DNA of 64,000 nucleotides from NCBI GenBank assembly GCA_006384855.1, contig VCJN01003318.1, forward strand, positions 107,927-171,926, read 5' to 3'. The translations under genes and the position numbers were made by a program. Below, in pieces: positions 44,401 to 55,920 of the stretch (the stretch's first letter is position 1; each line of letters opens with the position of its first letter). The notes beneath the pieces were generated by a model. The model ran no database searches. It saw only the letters and a list, made by a program, of their open reading frames with translations, and was not told where the DNA came from. This DNA comes from Tetraselmis striata (lineage: Eukaryota > Chlorophyta > Chlorodendrophyceae > Chlorodendrales > Chlorodendraceae).

Positions 44401-47400
44401 TGAGCGCCTCCTGCGTACTGTTGCGCCAGGTCATCCGCTTCATTTCGATTGCTATTCATTTCCCGGTGCTGCGGTTAATTGGGTAAGGCGTGCGACACCT
44501 TGGCCTGCATCTCCACATACCCCCCCCCCCCCCCTCCCTCTATGAAAACAAAAATACACAAACAGCACAAATAAAACACACGAAAACACACACCCGGGTG
44601 GCGATTTTGGGGGGGGGGGGGGGGGGGGGGGGGGGGAGGGGGGGTGCTGAAGGGCACGTTGTTCAACGGATCTACAGGTATGGCATGACATGGCAGGAGG
44701 CCATTGTCATCAGCTGGAGCGGTCTTCGCGGAGCCATTGGCCTGGCGCTTGCGCTTCTGGTCAGCCTGGACCAAGCCCTGGAATACCGGATCCGCTATGA
44801 GGTCCGCCGCCGACTGTTCCCTAGGTTTGACATGCCGGCTGTTATTGCTGGTCACTCACCTATGGCGCTGTGTCCTGCGCTGCAGGTGCTTCTGTTCACT
44901 TCTGTGGTGGTCATCCTCACGCTGGTCATCAACGGCAGTACCACAAAGCTTCTGCTCACCCAGCTCGGTATCTTGAAACCCAACCCGGTGAAGCAGGAGT
45001 TCCTGCTCCACAGCATCAATGAAATGGAGGACTATGCAGACAAGCACTGCTCTCACCTAAAACACGACACCCTGGTGGGCGACCCAGACTGGGAAAAGGT
45101 GCGGCCGGTGCCCATTGTGCTTCACCCACTGTCTGCTGGTGCATTGCGTGTGCTCTGGCCTGCCTTCAAGCACAATCTACCTGAGCGCTTGGCGCGTTAA
45201 CGTTCCCATCCTGCCCCAGATATAGCCTAGGTGGCAAGATGCGTGAGGATCATTTGAGTGGTTGCACTGGTGAATGGTGACGCTGCAGGTCCTGAGGATA
45301 AGTGCTGTTGATGCGTCCTCGTTGCTGGACCGTGAGTTTATAAAGCAGCGCATGCTGAACGAGGCTGGCGACCCCAACCCCCTGGGCAACGGAGAAGACC
45401 AAAATCTGGGGAAAAAGAAGCACAAGACTGGGAAAAGCGAGCCAGATGTGGCGGCCCTGGGGATCACAAACTCGTTGCATCCTGAGGCCACACCCGGGAT
45501 ATCTGAGGACTTGGAGTCTCAGCCCCAGAAGTCCAACCGTAATGTTATTGGGGGAATGAAGCAAGTGGATGTGTTGAAGGATGTCCGTGCTCGCCTGCTG
45601 CATGGTATCAAGGTCCGTGCATTGCCCCTGCCAGTACTTCCTCGGCCCACCATCCGTTGCCCAGCAGGTTGCCTGATTATTCACGCCCCAAGGCGCGCCT
45701 AGCTCAACACCACTGAATGGGCCCCTTGGTATATAATATTGCAGGCCACGTATGGTGAGGGCTTTCACAAGGGGTACATAACCCCCAGCCAGTCGCTGGA
45801 CCTCATCAGCGTTGTGGACACCTCGCTGGACCATCTCGACAATGCTATCCGGGTGAGTATGTAACTGGGCGACGATTCTGAATGCTCCTCAAGTCTGTGG
45901 CATGTAATCCTAGAAGGACTCAAACTGCTTGCCATGGGTGCCAGGATTGGGAGCTTCTGGAGCCACACGCGAGGATCCACGCCGCAGTTGCCCATTTGCA
46001 GACCCGTGAGGACAAGATATGCTTTGGGCCAATGAAGGTGGGGATTTCCCACAACTCCCCCACCAGCCCAAACCATCTCCCACCGCCCCCTCTTGTTAGT
46101 CCTCCACTGCCCGCGCATACGTGCACGCTGAATGCATCTACCAGTAGATCGCTTGACGTGTGCGACCACCTGACATTTCCTTGTACTGGTACAGAAATTC
46201 CCGCGCAGTCTTCTGTTTGACGGCATTGAGAATGGCGTGGTGCTCGCCAATTCATACGTGTATGCCCACAAAACCACCAGAGAGCGCCTCCAGGCGGTCT
46301 TCTACGAGGCTGACGAAAACGACTCAATTGATGCTGAGGTGGGTTGATTCCTGTTGGGTAAAGACGGGGCACAACGTCCACCAGCTGTACTCTACCCCTT
46401 GACTTGATGGCAGAATGTCCGGCTTGGGTGCTCTCCTTCCTAAATAGCTACCTGGCCACCAATGCTGCATAGACACGTCGTCTGGCTCTGTCTGCGGTGG
46501 AGATTGTGATTCAAGAGAGCGCAGACGGCTGCAAGAAAGCCGTCAAGTTCATTAAACACCTGCGTATGTCATTCCCAGAGGTACGCCCCTTGCGGAATTG
46601 GCGTCTACTTGTGTTTTGAACCTGGCCGTGGTCCGCTGGGATGAAGGGGAGACCCTACTGAATTACGCGGATACTGTGCAGGTGACGCGTGCCGTGAAGA
46701 CCAAGCTGGTGGCGCTCACTGTTCTGCACAGGAAGGGCAAGTTTGTAGATCATCTCTTTGAGGGCGGACTCATTGAGCAGAAAGACTATGACGCGCTGTC
46801 GGTATGAGCGGGCCTTCATGGGGCTGCATTGCCGCGATTGGCCACCATGCACCATGTTGCTGCAAGCGCTGTCCTGATGCCCCGTTGCTTTGGATGCATG
46901 TTTCACAGACCGCCATCATCAAGAAGTCCATGAAGCTGCAACTGGGCGGCTGGGACACCAATGACGTGCCTCAACCTAAGGACATGATGTACAACCACTC
47001 AATGTTCAGCACCATGAGCAGGGAGGCCTTTGACAAGGAGGTGCTGCCCAAGGCACACCACTGCGTGTTCCGCGACAAGGAACATCTGTTCCGCAGGGGA
47101 GATTCCCCAACATCCTTCTTCATCATCATCCGCGGATCTACAACCTCGTGAGTGCTCTGCGCAGCTGCGGCACGTTGATAGATTTGAGCCTTGTGGTATT
47201 TTTCTGATTCTATAAATGTGTCCAAAGCACATCGATGATGGTGCTAGATCCCTCGCCCGTTGACGGTTGCAAAAGGGGGGGGGGGGGAGGGGGGGGCAGG
47301 CGTTGATTTGTTTCTGAAATTACACCCCACCTGCGCGTTGCAGGGTCAAGGATGAGGACAGCCTTGGCCAGGCCGACCATGCGGACCATCACACCTCGCT

Positions 47401-49214
47401 TGTGGGCATGTCAGAGATGCTGCTGGCTGTGCCCCGCATGCGAACCGTGACAGCCAACGGGCTGGTGGAAGGCTACGAGTTCAAGGTGCGCATCGCTACC
47501 GCTGTGGGGAATGGCGGTGTGCGGTAAGCCGCCCAGCAGGCGGGTATGCACTGGCGGGTATTGACTGTTGCCGTGTCTGATGTCCAGATCGAGCAATTCG
47601 CTGAGCTGATGGGCAACTATTCAACCATCGAGAAGGTAGCCTGGAAGCAGTGCGCCTGCACACTGGCAAGCTACAAGGAGGAGGATTTCGTCAAGACCCT
47701 GTCCCCAGAGGAGCGGCTTGACTGGTTCATGCGCGCTGAGGCGCGCCCCTGCCACCTCCCCTTTCCACCTCCTGGCCGCTGAACGTGTCGCCTGCTGGTC
47801 AGACCTGAGCAGCGGCGCCGTGCCCTTGCTGCGCAGGTGTACCTCCCGGGCAAGGAGGAGGACGTTCACATCACAGGTCTCACATACTTTGCGTACGGCC
47901 AAATGACAAGCGTCATCACAGGCCGCCAGATCGGAGTGTATGTCCACCCCTTGCTTAATGTGCCCAGATACATTTGGCTGCATGTCCGTGGAAGGTGGGG
48001 GGGGGGGGGGGGGGGGGGGGGCATGGAGGAGGCTGTAAATTGTAGGAACTTTAGGCTTTGGCACGAAAGTACGGAACCCTAATGAGGGGAGGGGCACACG
48101 TTAACTGCCACATACTACGCACGGTCACACCCCATAGCCTTGCTGCCAATACACGGGCCGCCTGTGTGGGTGGTAATACTCCTCAATTACGGGGGAATTG
48201 TCATCTAGGAGCGACGGCCAAGCAGCCAGCCAGCCAGCCAGTCGTTTGGGGAATGACAGCCTCAAGCTGGTTCCTGCCGTAATCAGTGGTGGCTGGCTGC
48301 ATCTGACTCTCTTTCTCCCTCTCCCTCTTCAGCCGCGAATCCCAGAAGTACGATGCACCGAAGTCGCTGGGCCCAGAGTTCATGCACCTGCGGGTGAACA
48401 GCCCCTACGCGGTGCTGCTCTCAATGCCGTCGCTCGCGGTCAGCCGCACAGACACCGGCCGCGACCAGAGCATCCTGAGGACAATGAGCATGCAGCCGGG
48501 GGCACGGAATGGGAGGAACGTACTGAATTCCGCGTCCTACGATTCGACCCGCATTGGCAAACACAGGGTACGCCGCCTTTGCAGCTGGTCCTTCTCCTGC
48601 AATTGGACCACAGCCATTGCTTGGTCCTATGCGTCACACTAACATCAGATGTGTGTGCTTCGGGAGCAGGATGCCGGCAATATGTTTTCCAGGATGAGCA
48701 TGAGGGCCGTGGAGTACGCCGGCCACAATGAGTCACAGGCGATGCGTATGGGACAGGTCCGCTCCACCTCGCTACTTCTCGAGCAATGGGCACATGCGGC
48801 GAGCTGACCCTGGGCCCTGGGCCCGCTGAGGTTGCCATCCTTGCCACGTCTCTCACCGCGCCTGCTGTGCAGGGGCGGCGATCCGTGGACATGCATCCCG
48901 AAGCGCACGCAAACCCGGAGCAGCGCACTCGGGACATGCTAAACCGGTTGTCCCACACTGTCAAGGACGTGCACTTTGGCGACCAACAGTCCTGCACAAT
49001 AGGTCCGTACACGGCCTCTCATTTTAGCTATCCTGAATCTATCCACTTGGCGTTACCTGCCAACGCTTTATCTCGTTACCTCTGCCAAGGTTTGCGTATT
49101 GAAGGGTTGATGTGACGCCCCGATGTTGCAGTCGCTGACATGTAGCCTGTCGCTGCCCTCTATTGCGCAGAGGAGGAGCCAGGTACCAGTGGACATGACC
49201 CCGAAGCGCAGTAG
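41456..49214 (+). CDS. Na+/H+ antiporter, SOS1/NHX7-like, with cNMP-binding domain
   Basis: SOS1-type antiporters expel Na+ across the plasma membrane in exchange for H+. The 27 exons are 41456-41638, 41790-41882, 42129-42230, 42410-42504, 42740-42893, 43210-43300, 43404-43472, 43675-43846, 43948-44008, 44198-44311, 44430-44482, 44678-44801, 44886-45098, 45289-45612, 45745-45852, 45945-46037, 46195-46338, 46473-46580, 46682-46801, 46909-47147, 47344-47485, 47588-47740, 47837-47937, 48333-48567, 48670-48756, 48873-49002 and 49171-49214. They sum to 1183 codons plus stop with every phase matching, close to the usual 1150 aa. Residues 30-465 form the membrane domain, with SATDPVAVVALLK (about 166-178), EGESLLNDGSA and SGLRGAIGLALAL (about 410-422). 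A cytosolic tail follows. Residues 830-960 resemble a cyclic-nucleotide-binding domain (FRDKEHLFRRGDSPTSFFIII). The acceptor of exon 6 is the least certain. Confidence 0.93.
44520..44645. repeat. Complementary C- and G-homopolymers in one intron
   Basis: Intron 11 of the exchanger has a C-run at about 44520-44534 and a G-run at about 44609-44645. In RNA they could pair and loop out the 75 nt between them. Confidence 0.7.
47741..47836 (+). other. Probable GC-AG intron of the Na+/H+ antiporter
   Basis: The flanking exons join in frame only as GCTGAG|GCGCGC ... TGCGCAG|GTG. No GT donor nearby preserves DWFMRAE followed by VYLPGKEE. GTGCGC is a common donor in this window, so GCGCGC looks like its GC variant. 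Confidence 0.5.
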
Positions 49215-49284
49215 GCTTGGCGTTATGCGCTGAATGCGATCGACATCGCCAAGCTCACTATTCTCAAACCGGAATCCCCCCCCC

Positions 49285-49317
<33 letters not shown>

Positions 49318-50915
49318 CCAACACCAACAACACACACATCCATTCTTCTCTGTATAGCCGGACCTGTGTTGCCACTGAGGCAGCTCAACTACAGCTACGC
49401 CTTGTGCATTCCTGTTGCACAGAGTGTGATAGTGCAATGCTGCGGGGGTAATGCTGGCGCGCCTTAACTGAGCCACGCAGCCCTCTTTAACGCTCAACAC
49501 CGCGGAGTTGGCCAGATGTTTCAACAGACGCAAGACGCGCTAATGAATGCGAATGTATAGTGTATGCATGGTGATTCTTGCAACCTGGATTTTGTTGTCT
49601 GACAGTAGGCTGCCCTCCATACGTCGCTAAGTCTATCACTCCAGAATTCATGATTAACCTTCCATATGTCACAGGGTGTAGGGTTAAACGCTTCGTGCCT
49701 GGAGGAACAGTGAGATGGGCCGAGGTGACATCACCAGGTCCCAATAAGTTTGGCACCTGGTGGGCAGATCATACAGAATGCCACCCGTGTGCAATTCCTG
49801 GCAGAAGTTCATCAAGTGCTGGGTAGTCGTAATACGCTTAATTATTTGGCAGTGGCTGATGATGATCTTCACAGGAAGATGTCACTGTGCCATAGCCACT
49901 TGCGGAACACCAGCCTCGCTGTGGACTCATGTGGTGGTGCTGTCATAGCATCAACGGTGTCATATCTAACAGCAGCACTGTGTCTATTACATGCAGCTAC
50001 GGACAGGACGTGTGTCTGTGTATGTGTGTGTGTGTCAGCATCCTGGGTGGGCCAGTAACTTTATTGTTTACACGTTCAGTACCGTATGCAGCAGCATGTG
50101 TATACTACCTGCTTATGCAACAAGACAGTACGCCAATGAAACACTTTATCGCCACAAAGCACCACATTGACATTAGCAGCCAATGGTTATGCGTGCAGAC
50201 ATACAGTACCACCATATGTTTTGAGCGATGCGTAGTACCGTTCATTTGTATCTGCGGTCTGCTTCTACACTATGTAGGTATCATAATATGCAAATAGGTA
50301 TAGGTGAACATAAGCATAGTTACCTACGATATCATACATATGAGTAGGCAATATATACTTCCGACAGCCATAATGGCACGCGACTGTGTCCATGGAGCTG
50401 GTGCATGATAATTGTATGTGTGCGCGCGTTTCGTTCCGTCGTTCGTCGGATGATAGGTATGCTCGCCTGTCTCGGCGGCCTCATCGCATATAGCGTCCCG
50501 TAGTCACACTCCCGCTGGTGTGCACTACGATATGGCTAACATACGGCATTGCAAGCAGACTAAAGAGGACAATGGAAGTTCGGCAAATAAAATATAGTAT
50601 ATAATAATAAAATATGCGTTGATATATGTTTGGAATATTTTCAAAGAAAACTGATGACAGATACAGCATCTTAGGCGTATATATCAAATCGGTTATTTCG
50701 GAGAGCGCGAAACATATTGAGTGATGTGTACTTACAGCCCATTTGTTAAGGAAAATTGTTCGTGTATTGTTTGAAATTGGATAGCGATACAGGAATAATG
50801 CGGGCCGATCGATGCAGAACGATAAGATAATGTTTTATAATCATAATCTGGCAGATTACGCGTTATTCTTATATGTAATCGCGTCAGCACGTATAAAACA
50901 TTGTAAGGTATAAGC
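49215..50915. other. 3' flank of the antiporter gene; no further gene
   Basis: A poly-C tract lies at about 49276-49316. Frames at 49578-49826 and 49929-50297 are unrecognised. The interval becomes AT-rich after 50250. Confidence 0.4.
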
Positions 50916-50916
50916 C

Positions 50917-51165
50917 TTCCTGCGCCGTGCCCCAAGATCGAGCTCGGCAAACACAAAATAAAGCCTTCTCCCTATCCTTGGTTCAAATGTTAACTACCAA
51001 GAGTTCGAGTTGCCTTTCCGCCTGGCGTGCACTATACGTGTTCGCCTGCTACACGCCAACTAACCACCGTTACGCGCATGCAACGCGCGCAGCTACACAT
51101 CCTACTAGACCCGAGCACGGACCCTACCGTTGTAATACGGGTGTGCTACTACAATAACCAAATTT
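50917..51165 (+). repeat. Partial third copy of the DIRS-like element's flanking repeat
   Basis: CTTCCTGCGCCGTGCCCC and the following GATCGAGCTCGGCAAA match 60754-60790. Further blocks (CCTATCCTTGGTT, GTTGCCTTTCCGCCTGGCGTG) match 57790-57950 and 60810-60950. It may be a solo repeat left after recombination. Confidence 0.7.
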
Positions 51166-51260
51166 GACGTAAAAGCTGCCGACGTACAACGGTCTTGCTC
51201 AAAGTATTGCGCCCATACCGGTACTTTTTGTTGTATATATACAACAAATGTTGTATACAC

Positions 51261-51596
51261 CGGGGTTGGGCTGCAGTATCTACTGCACTGCAGACTGCAG
51301 AAACTGCAGCCTGTAGTTAAGCTACTGCACTGCAGCGTGCAGTACTTCCCGAAAAGGGGTTGCAGTGCAGTTACCCAAAGTGCCCCACATATATGCCCTT
51401 CTCTGTCCCGCCCTTCCCTATATAATCAACAGTTTCAGTGCTACTGTAGTCTGCACTGCAGCCTGCAGTACTGCAGCCCGTTGACTGCAACCTGCACTAC
51501 AGCCTGCCTGCAGGCTGCAGTACTGCAACCTGCATGCAGCCTCCAGTACTGCACTGCAGCTTGCAGTACTGGAAAGTGGATTGCAGCCCAACCCTC
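51261..51596. mobile_element. CTGCAG-rich hAT-like MITE, copy 1
   Basis: The ends are CGGGGTTGGGCTGCAG and, inverted, GAGGGTTGGGCTGCAA. The flanks are GTATACAC (51253-51260) and GTATATAC (51597-51604), an 8-bp duplication with one change. The body is built of CTGCAG/ACTGCAGCCTG units on both strands around a non-repetitive centre (51345-51440). Confidence 0.75.
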
Positions 51597-51689
51597 GTAT
51601 ATACACAACATATCCGGACGAGGCACTACATATCCGGGCGAGGGACCATATTCACGTCTCTCATGACCGTACTTATCCCAGTTGCTGCA

Positions 51690-52060
51690 AAGGTTTCACT
51701 GCTGGTAGCCTGTTTTTTTTTCGCCCCTAGGACATGATTGGCACCAGTGAAACCCTTGCAGCGTCTACGACGGCCGTTTAGGTAGCAATCCAGTTACGGA
51801 AAGCCCTACTGGGTAGGCGACGCTCCGTTATAGTCATCAAGCAAATTGCCGAAGCATTCTGCAAGACTGATTAGAGGCCAGTGACGGAATTTCCAACACT
51901 GTTGGATCACCGTCTAAAGCACTGCCATTAAATACCCGGCACCGACCACGAAAGGTCCGCCGTACCCGTTTGGGCGTCGGCCCATTCGAGTTATTAAAAA
52001 AAAACAGCGCGCCACAGTAGGGGTACTCCATATAACTACTACGAGACATATTATAATAAT
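51690..52060 (-). pseudogene. LINE-D 3' fragment, copy 1
   Basis: On minus it encodes NGPTPKR and RTFRGRCRVF as the element at 61300 does, then continues through the same 3' UTR to the TTTCACTGG...GGGGCGAAAAA tail near 51715. A second inverted stub of the tail (GGTTTCACTGCTGG at about 51690) abuts it, making a short hairpin. Confidence 0.75.
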
Positions 52061-52343
52061 AAATAACCCCACCGATAGAGTTTTTACAATAAGATAACCT
52101 ACATTAAACATACAAATGATAATAACGCTGACGTATATACCTGTAATTATTCCGGGCACGCGCAGCACATCAGGTGCGTTCCGGGCTTGCTGTTCTGGGC
52201 GGCTTATATACCCATATGCTGTGTACGGGGGTGTAGCGACAATTCGTACGGGCCCCGCGGCCCGGCGCTAACTAAGTGCTAACTTTTGCTGCTCATATAA
52301 GTATATTTTGGTCGTATATACATGTAAAACATGAAATAAATAT

Positions 52344-52659
52344 TGTAAGGATATGTACCACACAAATCCCCATGTGGGTACCCAGTGCCTTGTGCGTTTT
52401 GCGCAGTATCCTTACAGTTGGTGCTTCTACGCACGCGGATCCGGGTTCGATCCCGCGGAGAACCATAAAATATGATATGATATCCCGCAATGTTGGACGA
52501 CCCGGCCAACGCGGATCGCCACCGAATCCAAGCCGAAACGTTGCTGGAGGAGGTCCTCCATCCTATGGGGGGGGGGGGGGTGGAGTGTAAGGATATGTAC
52601 CACACAAATCCCTATGTGGGTACCCAGTGCTTGGTGCGTTTTGCGCAGTATCCTTTACA
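52344..52659 (+). mobile_element. TRIM-like miniature LTR element
   Basis: The LTRs are 52344-52416 (73 bp) and 52586-52659 (74 bp), about 95% alike by eye. They run TG...CA with inverted ends TGTAAGGATA / TATCC(T)TTACA. Immediately inside the left LTR, TGGTGCTTCTACGC is placed like a primer-binding site, followed by a GC-rich hairpin with a GGGTTCGATCCC box. A purine tract (G-run, then TGGAG) sits directly before the right LTR as a polypurine tract should. ATAT flanks both sides (52340-52343 and 52660-52663). The 169-bp interior cannot encode retroelement enzymes. Confidence 0.75.
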
Positions 52660-53740
52660 ATATGGAGATACATGTATAGGCTTTTCTTCCCCATGCCAGT
52701 ACTTTCCGAGCTGGTCCGTGCATTGGCTGGACCACGCTATTCTCCCTGTAGGCTGCACGGGTACATGTAGCGCTAGCCAAACCCATTTTTGTTTTTCCGC
52801 CCCCGGGACAGGACTGGCACCCAACCCATACATCTGCACAAGAATTGCCTCATGCAGCGCTAGATCATGAAACTACGATACATCACAAGATTTAGTACGC
52901 GTGTCGCCACTGGCGTAAGGGTAAGGGCCTTGTTATAACATCCTCGTAATTTAGTTGTTACCAGCGGTGTATATCCGATCCCTGACGACGAGGTGTCGAG
53001 CAGGTGCTGAGCACCCCGGAACTGTCCGTGAACGAACTGTACGGGTCACGGGTAACTGTTCGGGTAGCTGTACGGGTTATGCTGTCGTCATAATCGTAAT
53101 ATAAGGAGTATTGTATATTACATTATTTGCATGAGCTAGCAGCAGAAGGCGATTGTATATTACATCAGGGTCATGTAATCACTAATATTACATCAGGGCT
53201 TGGAGTGTATATAATAAGGAGTATTGTTGTCGTGGCGTTGGCTGCACGAAATTATATTTTCGAGATTTGCTATCTATACTACTACTGCTGTCGTGCGCTG
53301 TGCTTGTACCAGTACCAGTACCTGTACTACTGCGTATCGTTATTTTCTGGCCCCGCGCCGCCTGGCTCATAGGACTAATCCTCACCAGCAGTGAAACCTT
53401 AATATCTCGTTTTTTTTTCACCTTAACCAGTGAAACCTTAATATCTCGGTATCTCGCTAGATAAATAGAGATAGATATCGTCTATAAATAAGATGGGACG
53501 CCCACATGGTGTATACCCTGATGTAATTAAAAATAATGTGGAACGTGCGTCCACATGGTGTATACCTGTATGTAGGACGGCCTTTCGAAGCAGATACATA
53601 TAATCGTTTTTGCATCAGCAATCCAGGTTATGTAAGACCCCCGCCCTATCCTAACCAAATCACTGATTTGAATCCTTTTGTTCGAGGGTCCGAGAATCGC
53701 ACGCAAATATCGTCATATCCTAGCCAAAGAGCGATCCGGA
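52660..53740. other. No gene; LINE tails and short duplications
   Basis: A LINE-D tail on minus lies at 52785-52822 (CGCCCCCGGGACAGGACTGG). ACCAGYAGTGAAACC followed by TTAATATCTCG occurs twice at 53383-53450. ATAAGGAGTATTGT occurs at 53101 and 53215. CCCACATGGTGTATACC occurs near 53501 and 53550. No gene. Confidence 0.5.
53124..53151 (-). mobile_element. 28-bp LINE-B 3' end with 14-bp TSD
   Basis: The insert ends in CTGCTGCTAGCTCATG followed by CAAATA on minus, identical to the LINE-B terminus at 1655 and 27026. It is flanked by ATTGTATATTACAT at 53110-53123 and 53152-53165. Confidence 0.75.
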
Positions 53741-53744
53741 TTGC

Positions 53745-54342
53745 GTAATACTATACTATACTATACTATACTATACTATACTGTACTATACTATACTATA
53801 CTATACTATACTATACTATACTATACTATACTATACTGTACTATACTACACTAGACTAGACTATACTAAACTATACTATACTATACTATACTATTCTACA
53901 CTATACTATACTAACCCATACTATACTATACTATACTATACTATACTATTCTACACTATACTATACTAACCCATACTATACTATACTATACTATACTATA
54001 CTATACTATACTATACTATACTATACTATACTATACTATACTATACTATACTATACTATACTATACTATACTATACTATACTATACTATACTATACTATA
54101 CTATACTGTACTATACTATGCTATACTATACTATACTATACTATACTATACTATACTATACTATACTATACTATACTATACTATACTATACTATACTATA
54201 CTATACTATACTATACTATACTATACTATACTATACTATACTATACTATACTATACTATACTATACTATACTATACTATACTATACTATACTATACTATA
54301 CTATACTATACTGTACTATACTATACTATACTATACTATGTT
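53745..54342. repeat. CTATA pentanucleotide satellite
   Basis: About 120 tandem CTATA units with sporadic CTGTA, CTACA and CTAGA variants. A block containing CTATTCTACAC and CTAACCCATA occurs twice about 60 bp apart (53890-53915 and 53946-53975), which shows a higher-order duplication. The long frames across it (LYYTI repeats) are artefacts. Confidence 0.97.
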
Positions 54343-54344
54343 GC

Positions 54345-55343
54345 GATCCTAGTAGAGGACTTTCACAAGGGCGCGTAACGGTTGAGACTAGCTGCCCCCC
54401 CGCCATACGCTATGCGGCGGCGCCCCGCCCCAATATATGTTGCTCCTCGAGTGCATGGGCGAGACGACCGTACGAGTGGTTGTTTTTTCCACTGCCCTCC
54501 ACTCGCTTCGTCTTGCCATTACCTTTAGGCTGCACCTTTTGCGGCTGCGACTACCTTGCCACAGCCGGCGGGATTGTGTTGGGTGGGGGCGGCGCCATTG
54601 GATTGGCCGCTGGCTCCGGGATTTCGGTGCCCGGGCGAGAGAGGTCCGTGGCGCCCGACAACCGGTTGCTGCCACGCTGACTACGTGCGCAATGGGCCGC
54701 CAGCGAGAGCTCTATGGCTCCGAGATGGCCTCGCGTGGGTTTGGCTGGCGGAGCGGAACTCTAGGCGGCAGGGTTCTTTGGGATGGAGGTGGCATTGCGT
54801 GGCCCATCCGTCTCGACACCCCCGTTGTCGGCCTCCTCCTTGTCATTCGGTAGCCACCAACGCGAACCAATGGCCCTGGTCATCCGCCATATGTCGCGCG
54901 ATGGTGGCTGGGTGGTGGGCCGGTAGTAGGCGGCGGCGAGTGTGTTACACACGACGGGCGCGAGCCGTGCGATGAAGCGATGGACGCCTATGCGTCACCC
55001 GTACTAGACGAATGTACGATGTACATACCATTATTTGACCAAATAGAAAACGCGAGTGATTTTATCCCTCGCTAAGGTCCGGATTTATTGGAGGTTTGTG
55101 ATTTGGGCACCAATCAGATCATTCATGAAGACCAAATTGCAATTTCGTAGCTCAAATCACGGTATGATATGGACCGAACGATCTACGAATACTGGCGTCG
55201 TCTGATGCCATCAAAGATTATACGGCCACAATCTTTTTATTGTACGGATTACCAAATCGGTCAAGATGTCGATTTGGCTAAGATATGACAAGGGCAGTCG
55301 CTAAGCCCTACTAGTGGTACCGGTATAGGGGCGATGCGAGAGA
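54345..55343. other. No gene assigned
   Basis: GC-rich frames on both strands at 54388-54975 are open but unrecognised. After 55020 the sequence is AT-rich with no frames. Confidence 0.35.
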
Positions 55344-55444
55344 GGAAAACCACGAGGGGCGGGAGGATTCCGCTGGTAAAACTTCGCGAGCGGAGCGAGC
55401 ATGGTTTACCAACGGAATGCCCCCCCCGCCCTTTGTGGCTTTCC
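55344..55444. other. Long imperfect hairpin
   Basis: Arm 55344-55382 (GGAAAACCACGAGGGGCGGG, then GGATTCCGCTGGTAAAAC) pairs with 55403-55444 (GGTTTACCAACGGAATG, then CCCCCCCCGCCC, TTTGTGGCTTTCC). The loop of about 20 nt holds CGAGCGGAGCGAGC, itself a palindrome. The stem is about 38 bp with small bulges. Confidence 0.75.
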
Positions 55445-55544
55445 GATCGAGCACCCTCGTTGTCATCGTACGAGCATATGATTCTATGAGCAACTATATG
55501 TAAAATATGAAATTATAAATAATTCGTCTATTGTCGGTATATAC

Positions 55545-55912
55545 CAGGGTTGTGTTGCAGTCAGTATCTACTGCACTGCAGAAAAGTGCAGCATGCAGTT
55601 AAGCTACTGCAAGCCTGCAGTTAAGCCTACTGCACTGCAGCCTGCATTACTTCCCGAAAAGGGGATGCAGTGCAGTTACCCAAAGTGCCCCAAATATATG
55701 CCCTTCACTTTCCCGCCCTTCCCTATAATCAACCGTTTCAGTGCTACTACAACCTGCACTGCAGCATGCAGTACTGCAGCCTGATGACTACAGCCTGCAC
55801 TGCAGCATGCACTGCAGCCTGTTGACTGCAGCATGCACTGCAGCCCGCATGCAGCCTCCAGTTACTGCACTGCAGCCTGCAGTACTGGAAAGTGGACTAC
55901 AGCCCAACCATG
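55545..55912. mobile_element. CTGCAG-rich hAT-like MITE, copy 2
   Basis: The ends are CAGGGTTGTGTTGCAG and, inverted, CATGGTTGGGCTGTAG. The flanks GTATATAC (55537-55544) and GTATATAT (55913-55920) form an 8-bp duplication with one change. The body matches copy 1 at 51261 in the same orientation, including the central CCCGAAAAGGGG and AGTGCCCCA segment. Confidence 0.8.
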
Positions 55913-55920
55913 GTATATAT

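Noticed and set aside
44490..45200. 236-aa frame in the antiporter region as a separate gene
   Set aside because: It runs through two introns of the antiporter in the coding frame and is explained by exons 12 and 13.
53745..54378. Long LYYTI-repeat frame as a gene
   Set aside because: It is only the translation of the CTATA satellite. The HTHT/CVCV frames at 39175-39418 are rejected for the same reason.
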